The notes: generated by a model not told the origin, from the sequence alone. 64,000 nucleotides of DNA from Stictocephala bisonia (GCA_035578905.1 JAQJVL010000673.1:157501-221500); one strand, 5' to 3'. Counted from the stretch's first letter, positions 1 through 10,799 are shown. Translations and numbers: made by a program.

Positions 1-724
1 CTAAATAGACATGACCTTTTTTTGGAAAGACTGTATAGTCCATACAAATAGCAAAATAGTGTTAAAACCCGACCGAAATCATCATGAACAAGTAAAATAA
101 TATAATTAATAGTGATAAACATGAAAATTGTTTTTCATTGTTTGAATAGAGGATGTTGGTAGTAACAAATTATGATTTTTGAATAAGTATTTTGAAAATA
201 CGGTTTGTTACTGTCCTACATAAATATAAATATACTTATACTGTTCTGTTAACATTTACTGTTGATTTATTTTTTCATTTATACTAATTTATTTTTTATG
301 TATGTATTAATCTTTGCAGTATATATTTGCATTTGATGTATCATGTACCATATAAGAAACATTATTTAACTCATAAAATTAAATTATAAAAATGTAACTA
401 TCATAGTATATTTTAATTTAATATACTTTAATCTCTATTTTGCTAAATATAATGTTACATTTAAGTAAATATAGCACTAATAAATATAAAGTGTTCAAAA
501 TAGAAAGCTCTTCTTATTGGAAAATTATAGTTTGTATAATAAACTTCACTATTCAAATAATTTTAATTTTTTATTAATTAATTAAAAACTAGAATCATTG
601 GAATAGTGAGGTTAATTTTACAATTTATAAAAAGTATTGCAATATTACCAAAAGTGAATTTTTATGGTGAGAAAATATACGAATATTTGCAGTGATTTTA
701 GTAATGAAAAATGCTTAATGAAGA
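1..724. other. AT-rich sequence, no gene seen
   Basis: Probably the intron downstream of calpain exon 4. Very AT-rich with no long ORF, no recognisable repeat and no convincing exon. Confidence 0.6.
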
Positions 725-890
725 CACAGCTTCCTCCCTTGCTTACGGAGCCCATATCAGTTTAGCAGGCTTGTTAAACCAACCTCTCTTAGACATAAGA
801 GAGGCACAGGGGTAAAAACTTACATTGGGGATTGGACCTGGGATGGCTGTGTGGCAAGCTACTGTCTTAGCCACTTTGCTACGACAAAAA
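725..890 (-). mobile_element. tRNA-derived SINE-like fragment
   Basis: On the minus strand, starting near 888, there is a tRNA-like head: A-box-like TGGCTAAGACAGTAG and, about 30 bases on, B-box-like GGTCCAATCCC. It continues into a non-tRNA tail containing an 8-bp inverted repeat (CTCTCTTA/TAAGAGAG). It sits just downstream of calpain exon 4. I saw no second full copy in the window. Confidence 0.45.
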
Positions 891-962
891 TATATAAATT
901 GTCATGAAAATTTCTCTACTTGAATTTTAATCTACATCACAAATTTGAAAATAAGAGAGAAC

Positions 963-1146
963 CTGTTGTAGGGAGGACTGAACAGTGCATGTGATAAGGG
1001 ATGTCATCTCAAGGAGCTTGCTCAGCATCCTGCCACAGGTAGTAGGATCCTGTCGGATGCTGATACTCTCAGTAATGCCTCCCGTAAGGTCTGCTAAGCC
1101 ATCTAGTAGAGTTCCGTATTTAAGTGCTTCGTATGATCCATGTAAC
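963..1146 (-). CDS. CalpC: Calpain-C-like gene, coding exon 4 (protease core continues)
   Basis: Encodes residues 155 (last base) to 216. The acceptor is TTGTTCACAG| (AG at 1148-1147); the G that follows completes Lys155. The segment LHGSYEALKYGT, then DGLADLTGG, is a calpain hallmark (KLNGSYEAL-GG---G--D-TGG), and the KYGT form is what I recall from insect calpain C. The exon most likely ends at CAACAG|GTTCTC (GT at 962-961), phase 0; this donor is weak after GT, and in-frame sequence runs on to a stop near 927. The next exon, which should carry the position of the catalytic His, is not in the window. The intron to exon 3 is 7.3 kb and contains minisatellites and two SINEs. Confidence 0.88.
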
Positions 1147-1204
1147 CTGTGAACAATCACTGTATTTGTTACCATAACAAGTAATATTTCATCAAATTCT
1201 CTAC

Positions 1205-2100
1205 CTACATTAGATCTATTTGGGGAAAAAAATATCTGAGATTATACTCGATCATGAGTGGATTCAGTGGTGCTTGAGTGTAGCTCTGACCACAAGCACT
1301 CTGGTATTTCCAAGAGCACACTGCATCTGGCAATGTATGAAAGTAATAAAAGACAAAAATGTAAAGGTCAATATAAACAATATGAAATTCTGCCATCATA
1401 AAATGTTTACCAGCACACAAATTCCCATATTCAAACAGGAAGTTACCAGAAAGGTGAAGATAAAGAACTGAAATGTGACGGCAATTCAAGACATTGAGGC
1501 GTTGCTATGGTTACAACTAGCTAATATCATCACTTCATTGTTCAGTATGTTTAACGTCCTAGTAGTTCCAGAACTTACTGTAGGAGCACTCTTAAGTCAA
1601 GTCAGGAAATTCAATAAATCGACTATAAATATTAATGATAATAGGAGAGGAATGAGTTAGAAAACTTTTGTGAGAATTCTAGCTCTAATATTAATACCAA
1701 TTAAACAGGAAAATAAATAAAGACACAACATATTACATAAATGTTCAGTGCATTGGCACCTTCAACAGGAGAGAGGGACTTTACCTCATCTGTTGAATAT
1801 CTTGTCTATGTTCGTTAATCTGTAGGCTGTATTAATGAACTTGCTTTTCAGGTAAGTTTTCTGATGTCCTACCTCTCCTAGTATTATTTTTACTGTAAAG
1901 TCCTTCCATATAAACCTATAACCTAACCTCATAGGAATAAAATGTATAATTTTTAGGTTAAGTCGGAAGAAAATCTGTACATGACTGTCGATGGCCACCT
2001 CACTCACATAAATACTCTTGTCCAATTTTTTACCTAACCATATGATGTGATGACCCACCCGTAGAACACTCACATTTAGTTGGTCTGGTGGGCATTTTCA
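1205..2100. other. Intronic sequence, nothing assigned
   Basis: Between calpain exons 3 and 4. Short ORFs of 61-95 codons on both strands lack family similarity and splice context. No repeat recognised. Confidence 0.5.
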
Positions 2101-2997
2101 CACTACGGCAAGACTGGTTAGACAACTCTCTCCTAAACACTCACACTACGGCAAGACTGGTTAGACAACTCTCTCCTAAACACTCACACTACGGCAAGAC
2201 TGGTTAGACAACTCTCTCCTAAACACTCACACTACGGCAAGACTGGTTAGACAACTCTCTCCCAAACACTCACACTACGGCAAGACTGGTTAGACAAAGC
2301 TCTCCCAAACACTCACACTACGGCAAGACTGGTTAGACAACTCTCTCCCAAACACTCACACTACGGCAAGACTGGTTAGACAACTCTCTCCTAAACACTC
2401 ACACTACGGCAAGACTGGTTAGACAACTCTCTCCTAAACACTCACACTATGGCAAGACTGGTTAGACAACTCTCTCCTAAACACTCACACTACGGCAAGA
2501 CTGGTTAGACAACTCTCTCCTAAACACTCACACTACGGCAAGACTGGTTAGACAACTCTCTCCTAAACACTCACACTACGGCAAGACTGGTTAGACAACT
2601 CTCTCCTAAACACTCACACTACGGCAAGACTGGTTAGACAACTCTCTCCTAAACACTCACACTACGGCGAGACTGGTTAGACAACTCTCTCCTAAACACT
2701 CACACTACGGCGAGACTGGTTAGACAACTCTCTCCTAAACACTCACACTACGGCGAGACTGGTTAGACAACTCTCTCCTAAACACTCACACTACGGCGAG
2801 ACTGGTTAGACAACTCTCTCCTAAACACTCATACTACGGCGAGACTGGTTAGACAACTCTCTCCTAAACACTCACACTACGGCGAGACTGGTTAGACAAC
2901 TCTCTCCTAAACACTCATACTACGGCAAGACTGGTTAGACAACTCTCTCCTAAACACTCACACTACGGCAAGACTGGTTAGACAACTCTCTCCTAAA
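2101..2997. repeat. 43-bp minisatellite, about 21 copies
   Basis: Unit starts CACTACGGCAAGACTGGTTA and ends in ACAACTCTCTCCTAAACACT. Copies abut with no spacer and differ by few substitutions. A contiguous subset around 2664-2910 carries CGGCGAG instead of CGGCAAG, so local duplications have spread a variant. It lies in the calpain intron between exons 3 and 4. Confidence 0.97.
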
Positions 2998-3565
2998 TCT
3001 ACAGAGGTTTAGATTGATAATCTGAAGAAATATGTTTAAAAAATGCATTCATCTGTTTGAGTATGGCACGCCAACCCACCCCACACTTAACATGTAATAC
3101 TTGATGGCCTCCCAGCCTTTAAAAATGTCAAATAGGAAAATAGAACAGAATAGGAAATTCACAAATTTACCCGGGAATATAAGTCTAACAAATAAAATCA
3201 TAAATACCATGACGAAATAGAAATATTTACTGTCCCAGGAGCCCCAGATACCTTTCCCAGGGGGATTTTCAGTTCAGTCTGAAACCTCAAAATTCTAAAA
3301 TACAACAGTGATGGTACTGCAGTTTTGTGAATTGGGTTTATTGTACATAATCTCAGGTAGGTTTAATGAAATTCTATCCTTCTCATTGATACTGAATGAA
3401 AACTAATAAAAAATTAAACCTTAGAAACAGTAAAACTGTAATGAATGGATAACTACAAATAAAATATTTTTTCAAACATATAAAATATATATATATAAAA
3501 CATTACAATATACTGGTAAGTATGAGGGGAGATAAAACGGTTTTTAAAAAATAATAATAAAACAA
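2998..3565. other. AT-rich intronic sequence, nothing assigned
   Basis: No coding signal and no repeat recognised apart from a short (AT)n stretch near 3486. Confidence 0.5.
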
Positions 3566-3569
3566 ATAA

Positions 3570-3846
3570 ATTGGTCTGTAGCTTTGTTGGTTAAAGCCCA
3601 GCTTTATAAGCTAAAGATTATCAGTTCGATTCCAATCAGTCATAACAAATTTTGAAAGGGGTCAGCTGATAACCACTTGCTGTCCATTTGCCATTTGGCT
3701 ATTAATTAATGACATTTTCTAAGGAATAGTCTTTAGTTTGTAACAATGACTACCTACGTTCGCTCATATACAATCATCACATTCATTCTAAATCCATATT
3801 CGCCCATATCTCAACAATTGGCGTCTTAAGAATAAATAAAAAATAA
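3570..3846 (+). mobile_element. SINE, head type A
   Basis: tRNA-like head with A box TAGCTTTGTTGG near 3576 and B box GTTCGATTCC near 3624. The body has AGCTGATAACCAC, GGCTATTAATTAATGAC and TAGTTTGTAACAATGACTAC, and the 3' end ACAATTGGCGTCTTA is followed by an A-rich tail with AATAAATAAA. A close second copy lies at 7690-7925. The 3' third is shared with SINEs that have a different 5' half (11430, 21035, 59185). Confidence 0.8.
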
Positions 3847-4040
3847 CACCTCAAGTTTACTTCAATGTAAGTACAAGATACAGCATACATTCATTGATGA
3901 TTCAATATCTTTTACAACTAATATAGTCAGTCTCAATTTGTTACATATTTGCTACTTTTTGTTATTAATATTTGATTAGATGTGACAAATAATATTTCAC
4001 ATGCAATATTTTACTAATCTATACAATCTGGTAAAACAGA

Positions 4041-4338
4041 TGTCACTGTACGTGTATAGGTGGGTGGGTTGGTTAATATGACCAAACGTGTATGAGTGGG
4101 CGGGTGGGTTAATGCCACCGTACGTGTATGGGTGGGCGAGTGGGTGGATTAATGCCACCGTACGTATATGGGTGGGTGGGTTGGTTAATGCCACCATACG
4201 TGTATGGGTGGGTGAGCGGGTGGGTCAATACCACTGCACGTGTATAGGTGGGCGGATGGGTTAATGCCACCATACGTGTATGGGTAGGCGGGTGGGTTAA
4301 TGAAACCGTACGTGTATGATTGGGCGGGTGGGTTAATG
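4041..4338. repeat. G-rich 36-40 bp minisatellite, 8 copies
   Basis: Consensus is roughly CCACCGTACGTGTATGGGTG followed by GGCGGGTGGGTTAATG. Unit length varies from 36 to about 40 by small insertions of GGGT. Four GGG runs occur within 19 bases at 4206-4224, a strict G-quadruplex pattern. Related arrays lie at 59107-59187 (same strand) and 61151-61351 (opposite strand), with a single fragment near 40733. Confidence 0.92.
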
Positions 4339-4449
4339 TCTTAGTGTATATATTTTTTTAAATTTGTGACTTTCTTGGATTACTCTTGGAGGAGCGAACA
4401 TTCTAATGTAATGTTATTCCTCAAAATGTCAATGTTGTTACTTTCAATG

Positions 4450-4963
4450 CATTAATTAATTCATAGATAATATTGTTAGTTCCTCAATCATTAATTAATT
4501 CATAGATAATATTGTTAGTTCCTCAATCATTAATTAATTCAAAGATAATATTGTTAGTTCCTCAATCATTAATTAATTCATAGATAATATTGTTAGTTCC
4601 TCAATCATTAATTAATTCATAGATAATATTGTTAGTTCCTCAATCATTAATTAATTCATAGATAATATTGTTAGTTCCTCAATCATTAATTAATTCATAG
4701 ATAATATTGTTAGTTCCTCAATCATTAATTAATTCATAGATAATATTGTTAGTTCCTCAATCATTAATTAATTCATAGATAATATTGTTAGTTCCTCAAT
4801 CATTAATTAATTCATAGATAATATTGTTAGTTCCTCAATCATTAATTAATTCATAGATAATATTTTTAGTTCCTCAATCATTAATTAATTCATAGATAAT
4901 ATTGTTAGTTCCTCAATCATTAATTAATTCATAGATAATATTGTTAGTTCCTCAATCATTAAT
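4450..4963. repeat. 39-bp minisatellite, 13 copies
   Basis: Unit begins CATTAATTAATTCATAGATA and ends TTGTTAGTTCCTCAAT. Nearly identical copies; only isolated substitutions (CAAAGA near 4541, TTTTTAG near 4864). Confidence 0.97.
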
Positions 4964-5239
4964 CTGTGAATTTAGTCCATGGTTAATTCCCATAAAACAA
5001 ACTCAATCTAATATGTTTTCTTACAAAAATAATATTCTTAGTCTTAATTGACAGTTTTACAAGTGCCTGAAGTTTCATGTATGAGCCATTCTCTCACAAA
5101 ATATTTTATTAAAATGATAAAATCTTTGATTGTTTTGTCAATTTTATAAGTGTTACGATCGATTACATTATGATTCGACAAAAATAAACTAAATTGGAAA
5201 AAATCTAAATGGTGCCAAATCCATTAAACAGGCTGTGCA

Positions 5240-5500
5240 TATGCTCATGTGAAGTAGGCTGGGGAGGGGGGTTTGCTTGTGCACTGCGCATGTAATGTAA
5301 CCGCACACAAACTCGCCAGCTCACAAAGCACAACGGAGTGTGACCGAGTTCTAAGACTGCCAGACCACTTTCTCTGCTGGATGGAGGTCGGCCTGGTTTC
5401 TACCCGGTCCGGTCTTAGTTTCCATTAATTCTTCTCATTCTCTTTTTACGCACAACTTCCTCCAAAACGCCTTCTCATTGTAAGTGAAATTGAACTGTGT
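5240..5500. other. GC-richer island inside intron
   Basis: Locally GC-rich and non-repetitive against an AT-rich intron. A donor-like CATT|GTAAGTG occurs on the plus strand near 5480. It could be a regulatory island, an unrelated first exon, or a degraded transposon; no product is suggested by any frame. Confidence 0.25.
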
Positions 5501-6045
5501 TTGATGATCCCTTGATTTTCTAGATTTGATAAATTGTTATGACTTTACTAATTACTGGGTCTACCAATCCAGAGAGACTATTAAAAAAAGTAATTGCTGA
5601 GAAAAAATGAAACATCGAACTCTCTATCTACAGTTATGTCTATGTATAATGATCAAGGCCAATCTTGGAAGTTGTGATATTGAATTTAATAAGGATTAAA
5701 GTTTTCAGTAATAAAATTGGATAATAGACTACTGCAATATAAACTATTATAACATATATAAAAAATGTGATAATTTTTTTGCAATATGAAGAAAGCTGTT
5801 TCTGGTACATACAAAAATTTATTCCACTATTCATTTCACCCTTATTCAATATCACATTTTTGCTGAATTAAAGAATATTCTATTTATTTTTTCAATGTTA
5901 TCAATTTGTATTCAATGAATTATTACATCAAATACATACATGGTCCTTAATAAACTCTCTAGCCAAATTAGCTAGTTGAGAGTTGACATTAATATATAGT
6001 ATACTTAATTAAACAAACATTTTTTTATTACATATATATATATAT
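5501..6045. other. AT-rich intronic sequence, nothing assigned
   Basis: A 71-codon minus-strand frame at 5640-5855 is low-complexity and unsupported. Confidence 0.5.
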
Positions 6046-6102
6046 GTTTCTCATTGAGAATTTGTTCATTTCATCAATAAATTTGTCCTAACTTAATGCT
6101 TG

Positions 6103-6188
<86 letters not shown>

Positions 6189-6245
6189 CAAGCATTAAGT
6201 TAGGAAAAATTTATTGATGAAATGAACAAATTCTCAATGAGAAAC
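6046..6245. repeat. Inverted repeat with (AT)n centre
   Basis: Left arm 6046-6104 and right arm 6187-6245 are 59-base reverse complements with a single mismatch. The centre, 6105-6186, is uninterrupted (TA)n, itself self-complementary, so all 200 bases can fold into one hairpin or cruciform. A short (AT)n also lies outside the left arm. Confidence 0.95.
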
Positions 6246-6658
6246 ACAACAGATAAAGATAAATTCAAATGGGATATAAGTAGTTACAACAATGACAGTG
6301 GATGGATAATTTTTACAAGAACTACAAATATAATTTAAAAATATCAAGGAAAACTGAACAAAAAAACAAAACTGGAGTCCTAAAGAATTTGCAATGGGAG
6401 AGGAGGTATAAAGACCTTTCTTCCATATTATTCTTATTATGGGGGAACTATGCTACTAAATGTAAACGGGATACCAAACTATCAGAAGACTGCTACGAGA
6501 GTAATCCTAGACCTGAATATAATTGTCTTCGTAAAAATTACTTCACTTAATTACTAATTTAAACAGTACAAGTGAACGTCACACAACTCAAATATATTAC
6601 AATATAAGCAAAAATGCACAAATATACTACATTGTAAGTACAAAATGCACAAATATTA

Positions 6659-6701
6659 TGGTGATCGATTTCTATTAACCACACTTATCTTCCTCAGACC
6701 A
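6659..6701 (-). ncRNA. Hammerhead-ribozyme-like core, left arm of fold-back element
   Basis: Minus strand: UGGU, CUGAGGA, a degenerate stem II region, GAAA, then UCGAUC and ACCA. Here CUGANGA, GAAA, the self-paired AUC/GAU, the C before the cleavage point and the UGGU/ACCA stem are all intact, but stem II pairs poorly. Confidence 0.4.
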
Positions 6702-6743
6702 GAGGGATTCACAAAACATGTTAAATTCTTTTGTGAATCCCTC

Positions 6744-6786
6744 TGGTCTGAAGATGGTCAACATTGTTCACCAAAATTGATCACCA
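6744..6786 (+). ncRNA. Hammerhead-ribozyme-like core, right arm of fold-back element
   Basis: Order seen: UGGU (stem I), CUGAAGA (core CUGANGA), a hairpin GGUCAAC/GUUCACC (stem II, one mismatch), AAAA (expected GAAA), UUGAU (stem III, no loop), C (cleavage-site position), then ACCA pairing with UGGU. One extra base follows CUGAAGA. The layout fits type I hammerheads with tiny stem III known from Penelope-like elements and retrozymes. The G12 position is mutated here, so this copy is probably inactive. Confidence 0.4.
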
Positions 6787-6904
6787 TATTATTTGTGAAT
6801 TTTGTACTTGTATTGTAATATATTTGTGTTGTGTGATGTTTATTTGTACTCTATATATACCAACACGTATTATGATGATTGAAAAACTATTACTAATTTA
6901 AACA

Positions 6905-7685
6905 TTCTACAGTTAATTAAAAACTTTAATCTAAAGTTTTTCATTTATAGCCAGTTTTCTTACTGCACTATACTTTGTCAAACAGTCCTGGTCAAAGATA
7001 TGAAAATAAAGGGGCAAAAAAAATAATCTGTAAATCTTTCATTAAAGAAATTGAAATTGTCATTATCTTCCTTATATTTCATTGCTCGTTAAAAAACAAA
7101 ACACTTCTAATTTTAAGATCAAAGTAGTATGCATGACTACTCTATAATAAACAAAGTCAATATAAAAGATATACTATAAATCGTTTTTAAAATACTTCAA
7201 CAATAAATTATGACTTTATTTACAAAAACTAAACGAACATGCTTTCAAAAATACAATGAAAAATTCTTTACCCAGAAAATGTTTCATGAGAATCTAGATT
7301 TTAAATTTCATCATTAAAATACTAACTACCATTATTTCTATAAATTTATTTTGTTAACATATTTTGTCTCTAAGATTTGTTTTAATTAAGGACATTAAAT
7401 ATAATTATTATTTTGTATACTTACAAAATCATTCTAGATGTGAAAATACTTTATTAATAACTTAGATGTACATAATTATAACACAAGGAACATACAAGGT
7501 TATGATTTGGCAAAACCAATAAGGAGATATATTTATTAAAAAGCCAACTTAGAATGGTGACAGGATTTAAAACGCTTCCTATTTATCTCCAGAATGAATA
7601 TTCCATCAAACGAATATGAAAAGATAATATAACTAATCAAGATATATGATTTGTAGATTTACCATCTTAAGAAGCATGAAACTAT
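6905..7685. other. AT-rich intronic sequence, nothing assigned
   Basis: No ORF, tandem repeat or exon-like signal recognised. Confidence 0.5.
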
Positions 7686-7689
7686 TTTT

Positions 7690-7925
7690 TGGGAGTAGCA
7701 TATTTGGTTAAAGACAATATCCATAAGCTAAAGGTTCTCAGTTCGATCCCATCCATTCATAATTTTTAAGGGGATCAGCTGATAATCACCGGCTGTTTAT
7801 TTGTCATTAGGCTATTAATTAATGACACTTGCTAAGCAATAGTCGGCCTTAGTTTGTAACAATAACTACTCACCACACTCATTCAAAATCTATATTCCTA
7901 TACCTGGATTGGCGTCTTAGTAATA
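7690..7925 (+). mobile_element. SINE, head type A (second copy)
   Basis: Aligns with 3570-3846: B box GTTCGATCCC near 7741, then GGGGATCAGCTGATAATCAC, GGCTATTAATTAATGACAC, TAGTTTGTAACAATAACTAC and the 3' end GGATTGGCGTCTTAGTAATA. It lies about 0.5 kb beyond the donor of calpain exon 3. Confidence 0.8.
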
Positions 7926-8435
7926 AAAAAATGTAAAATTGATTTCTGTATACTTTTATACTTAAAATGTTTTATGAATTGAATCACTCAATTATAGTTT
8001 ATAGTCTAAGGGACGAAATTCAAACACCCACAGCTAACCTATAGAAAATTAGGTTATACCAATGACAAAAGGAATACAAAGTTAGACCAATGATAATTTG
8101 TGAGAAAGGAAAACACATTGATTGACATTGATACCTGATAATCATTGTTCATTGAAATGTTGTGTCAATTAATGTCTCTTTTCTATCTGTAACATTTTAG
8201 TTCAGCTTATATAATAATTAGCTGTGTATTATTATTACACTAAAGAGGTTAAATGTAAAGAAAATCATTCCCCCAATTTTAACTTAGTAAAAAAAACTTA
8301 GTTTTTCCACTTTCAATATTTTTCTGTTTTCTTACTTAAAAGTATTTATTTTACTACTTACAAATCGACCTAGAATAGTAGCAAATTTTATATGATGAAA
8401 TTAAATTCAATTACGTTTTAAAAACTGATACTTAC

Positions 8436-8691
8436 TTAGCATAGGCTTTTTCCAGAAGTCCAGGCCAGAATTGGTCTGAATGCTGGCTTTGGAGAAATGC
8501 GAGTTTTCCCGCAACCGTGGGGAGGCGATCGTCCACCAGGACTTCCACCCACTCCCCACACCACCACAATCGAAATCGGAACACACCAGCATACTGATCC
8601 TGTAGGAAGGTCTGATCAGCTGGGACCACTCGGTAGAACAGTCCTTTGCTAAGGTACAGGACTCCCAGACACGAAACTAGCCAGCGATCGC
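8436..8691 (-). CDS. CalpC: Calpain-C-like gene, coding exon 3 (protease core with Cys to Arg substitution)
   Basis: Encodes residues 70-154 and two bases of Lys155. The acceptor is TCTGTGCAG| (AG at 8693-8692); the donor is CTAA|GTAAGT (GT at 8435-8434). It is the first part of the calpain protease core (subdomain PC1): GDRWLVSCLG, LFYRVVPADQ, YAGVFRFRLWWCGEWVEV, VDDRLPT and FWPGLLEKAYAK align with the standard blocks (GDCWLL, FHFQFWQYGEWV, DDRLPT, FW--LLEKAYAK). The residue in the catalytic Cys position is Arg72. Drosophila CalpC is reported to lack its catalytic residues, with Arg at this position, so this looks like an ancient pseudoprotease feature rather than random decay: there is no stop or frameshift and the splice sites are good. 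The remaining catalytic positions are outside the window. Confidence 0.95.
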
Positions 8692-8736
8692 CTGCACAGA
8701 AAGGATTGAGTCGCATACATTACTAATTTGATCTTT

Positions 8737-10795
8737 CCTGTGTCCAAAAGGGGAGTTTATTTCTTTGTAATTAACTAAAATTTGCGATAAATTCACATTT
8801 TCCATGAGTTTGAGTCTTGAGAAAACATCTTATAGTGTTGATGAATATAACAATTGAATAAAAACATCCATACACATCCTTATTCCTTTATTAAGGAACA
8901 TCCATAATTTCCAAGACATGATACTCGTTACCAAGACAACAACATAGCACAGAAAATTGTACAATCTTTAGAGACACCTTCAATAGAATTAGACTAAATA
9001 CTTTAAGTTACAATGCCAATAAATTCATAAATTGAATAGATCTTACAAGCAATATTATAGATTACATACTATGACTATGATAACAATTTACCTTTAAACA
9101 ACAGACGTAATTTTTTTAAACAGATAAAAATAAATATTAAAAAGCCAAACGTAAAAAAATCTAACAACTAACAGAATAAACTTGGAGGTAATATACCTTA
9201 GAGTATTTAAATGAGATACACAAAAACATACTTAAGTACAGTTCTTTATTGATGTGTACCGTTAGTACATACAAACGTAGAAACACAAATAGTTAATAAA
9301 GCAAAAATACGTTTGTAGAGCGAAAATGCACCTTTACGACCATTTAATGGTTTCTAAATTAATTCACAATTTATTTTTTTTTCCTTTTGAAATAGTCTGT
9401 AATAAGATAAGATTTGTGACAAAAAAGGAGATGTCTAATTAACATAACCCAAGCCAGAGGGAACAGCAGGTAAGGTTGAAGGGGGGGGAGGGTGGATTGA
9501 TTTGTGACAGTTTTTAGGATTTAAATGGTTTTTTTATATGATCCTTGAAGAACATGATTACCTTTAAACAACTACATGAACGGTTGATTGCTACAGCTGT
9601 GATTGATTAAAAAAAAAACCAGCTCAGCCATGTTTAGTTAAAAAAGCCTATTACTATTAAAGAAGTGAGTGATAAACAATAATTAACTGTCCAATAACAT
9701 GACAATGGTCATTTCTACATTTGTTAATTTAAAGGAAATTAAATTATATCAAGATTCAATTTATACTTAGTTTTAGTATTTTATACTGCATGCCAACTCA
9801 AGGCATCCATCATAAGATTTACTTTCTTAGATAACTTTGCTGATTTCTCACGTTGTCTATACAATTTGAAAAAGCATTTAATTCATAACTATATAAATAG
9901 TATAGTTTTATGCATATTGTCATTTTAATCTAACACAAGTGAGATTGATCACTGTCCTGACTCCAATTAATGCATGTACCAGATAAAATATCCTAGTTAA
10001 CCATTGGGTGTTCGACAAGTCCGCAATAAATTTAAGATATATTACTTTATATGAATATATTTTACTCTTAAGAAAACTGTTATCACATTTTTAACCATAC
10101 CATTTTGTTGTTTGAAAGTTATTTGTTGGACTTTTATTATTCATTATTAGTAAATTTGTTGGAGATCTTCAACGTTTGAAGTGTTTTAAAAACAAACACA
10201 AAATTTCTAGAGGTATAAAACTCCTATCGTTTCGGAATTTACTTACTACATAATCCTACATTTCAAAAAACAATTATTTTAAACTATTAGGCATGATTGT
10301 GCATTTAAACACAAATTGAATATAAATTTACTTTAATTTAACCTTGAACTGCAGATTTACGCTTAATGTTTTGTGTCTCTATAGTTAGTAAACTTGTTGA
10401 TCATACAATTGTGAGATCTGTCACAATTTACAATGTGTATATGACATTCCGTCATGATTGGCAAAAGAGGAAAGTCGTTAAACCAGTTTATACAGTTAGT
10501 TATTTACGAGTATATGTAAGACTGAGCGAGATAATCAACTAATTAGCCACAAGTTTGTTTTTGATTTAACACGTAAGAGTTCTGTAAGTTAGTAAAACGA
10601 TAGAAAACACATACATTACCAATTACCGGTATGTAAGGCAATCTTTGTAGGTCTTTGGGCTGACTAACAAGGTCAGTGTTTCATAATTAAAACTCAAGAG
10701 TTAATAAGAGATTGGAGTTAGTATTAGCTATCAAGTAGGTTTAATTTATGAAGAAGTTATTTTCATTCTCTATCAGTTTTACATATTTATTTATA
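8737..10795. other. AT-rich intronic sequence, nothing assigned
   Basis: Intron between calpain exons 2 and 3. Over 2 kb with no ORF above 60 codons and no repeat recognised. Confidence 0.55.
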
Positions 10796-10799
10796 TTTG

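Larger units (their letters stand above)
6564..6851. mobile_element. Fold-back element, copy 1 (full)
   Basis: Long imperfect inverted repeat: left arm 6564-6716, 12-base spacer, right arm 6729-6851. The terminus is CAGTACAAGTGAACGTCAC with its diverged complement ending in TTGTACT. The inner arms read TTTTGTGAATCCCTCTGGTC. A 15-base direct repeat, TTACTAATTTAAACA, is at 6551-6565 and 6890-6904 and may be a target-site duplication, although 38 bases separate the right arm from its repeat. A partial copy is at 24778-24947. It encodes nothing recognisable. Each arm contains a hammerhead-like core (annotated separately). Confidence 0.8.

Noticed and set aside
725..890. Functional tRNA gene
   Set aside because: A- and B-box-like strings are present but acceptor-stem pairing and a clear anticodon arm are not; SINE head is more likely.
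927..962. Extension of the calpain reading frame to the stop near 927
   Set aside because: The final residues do not match the family, and a GT follows CAG at 962; treated as intron, though the donor is weak.
1205..2073. Small ORFs of 61-95 codons in both strands
   Set aside because: AT-rich, no family similarity, no splice context; expected by chance.
2101..2997. CRISPR-like regular array (also 19628-20255 and 4450-4963)
   Set aside because: Units abut directly with no variable spacers, and the sequence is eukaryotic; these are minisatellites.
8407..8592. 61-codon minus frame overlapping calpain exon 3
   Set aside because: Out-of-frame shadow of the calpain exon.
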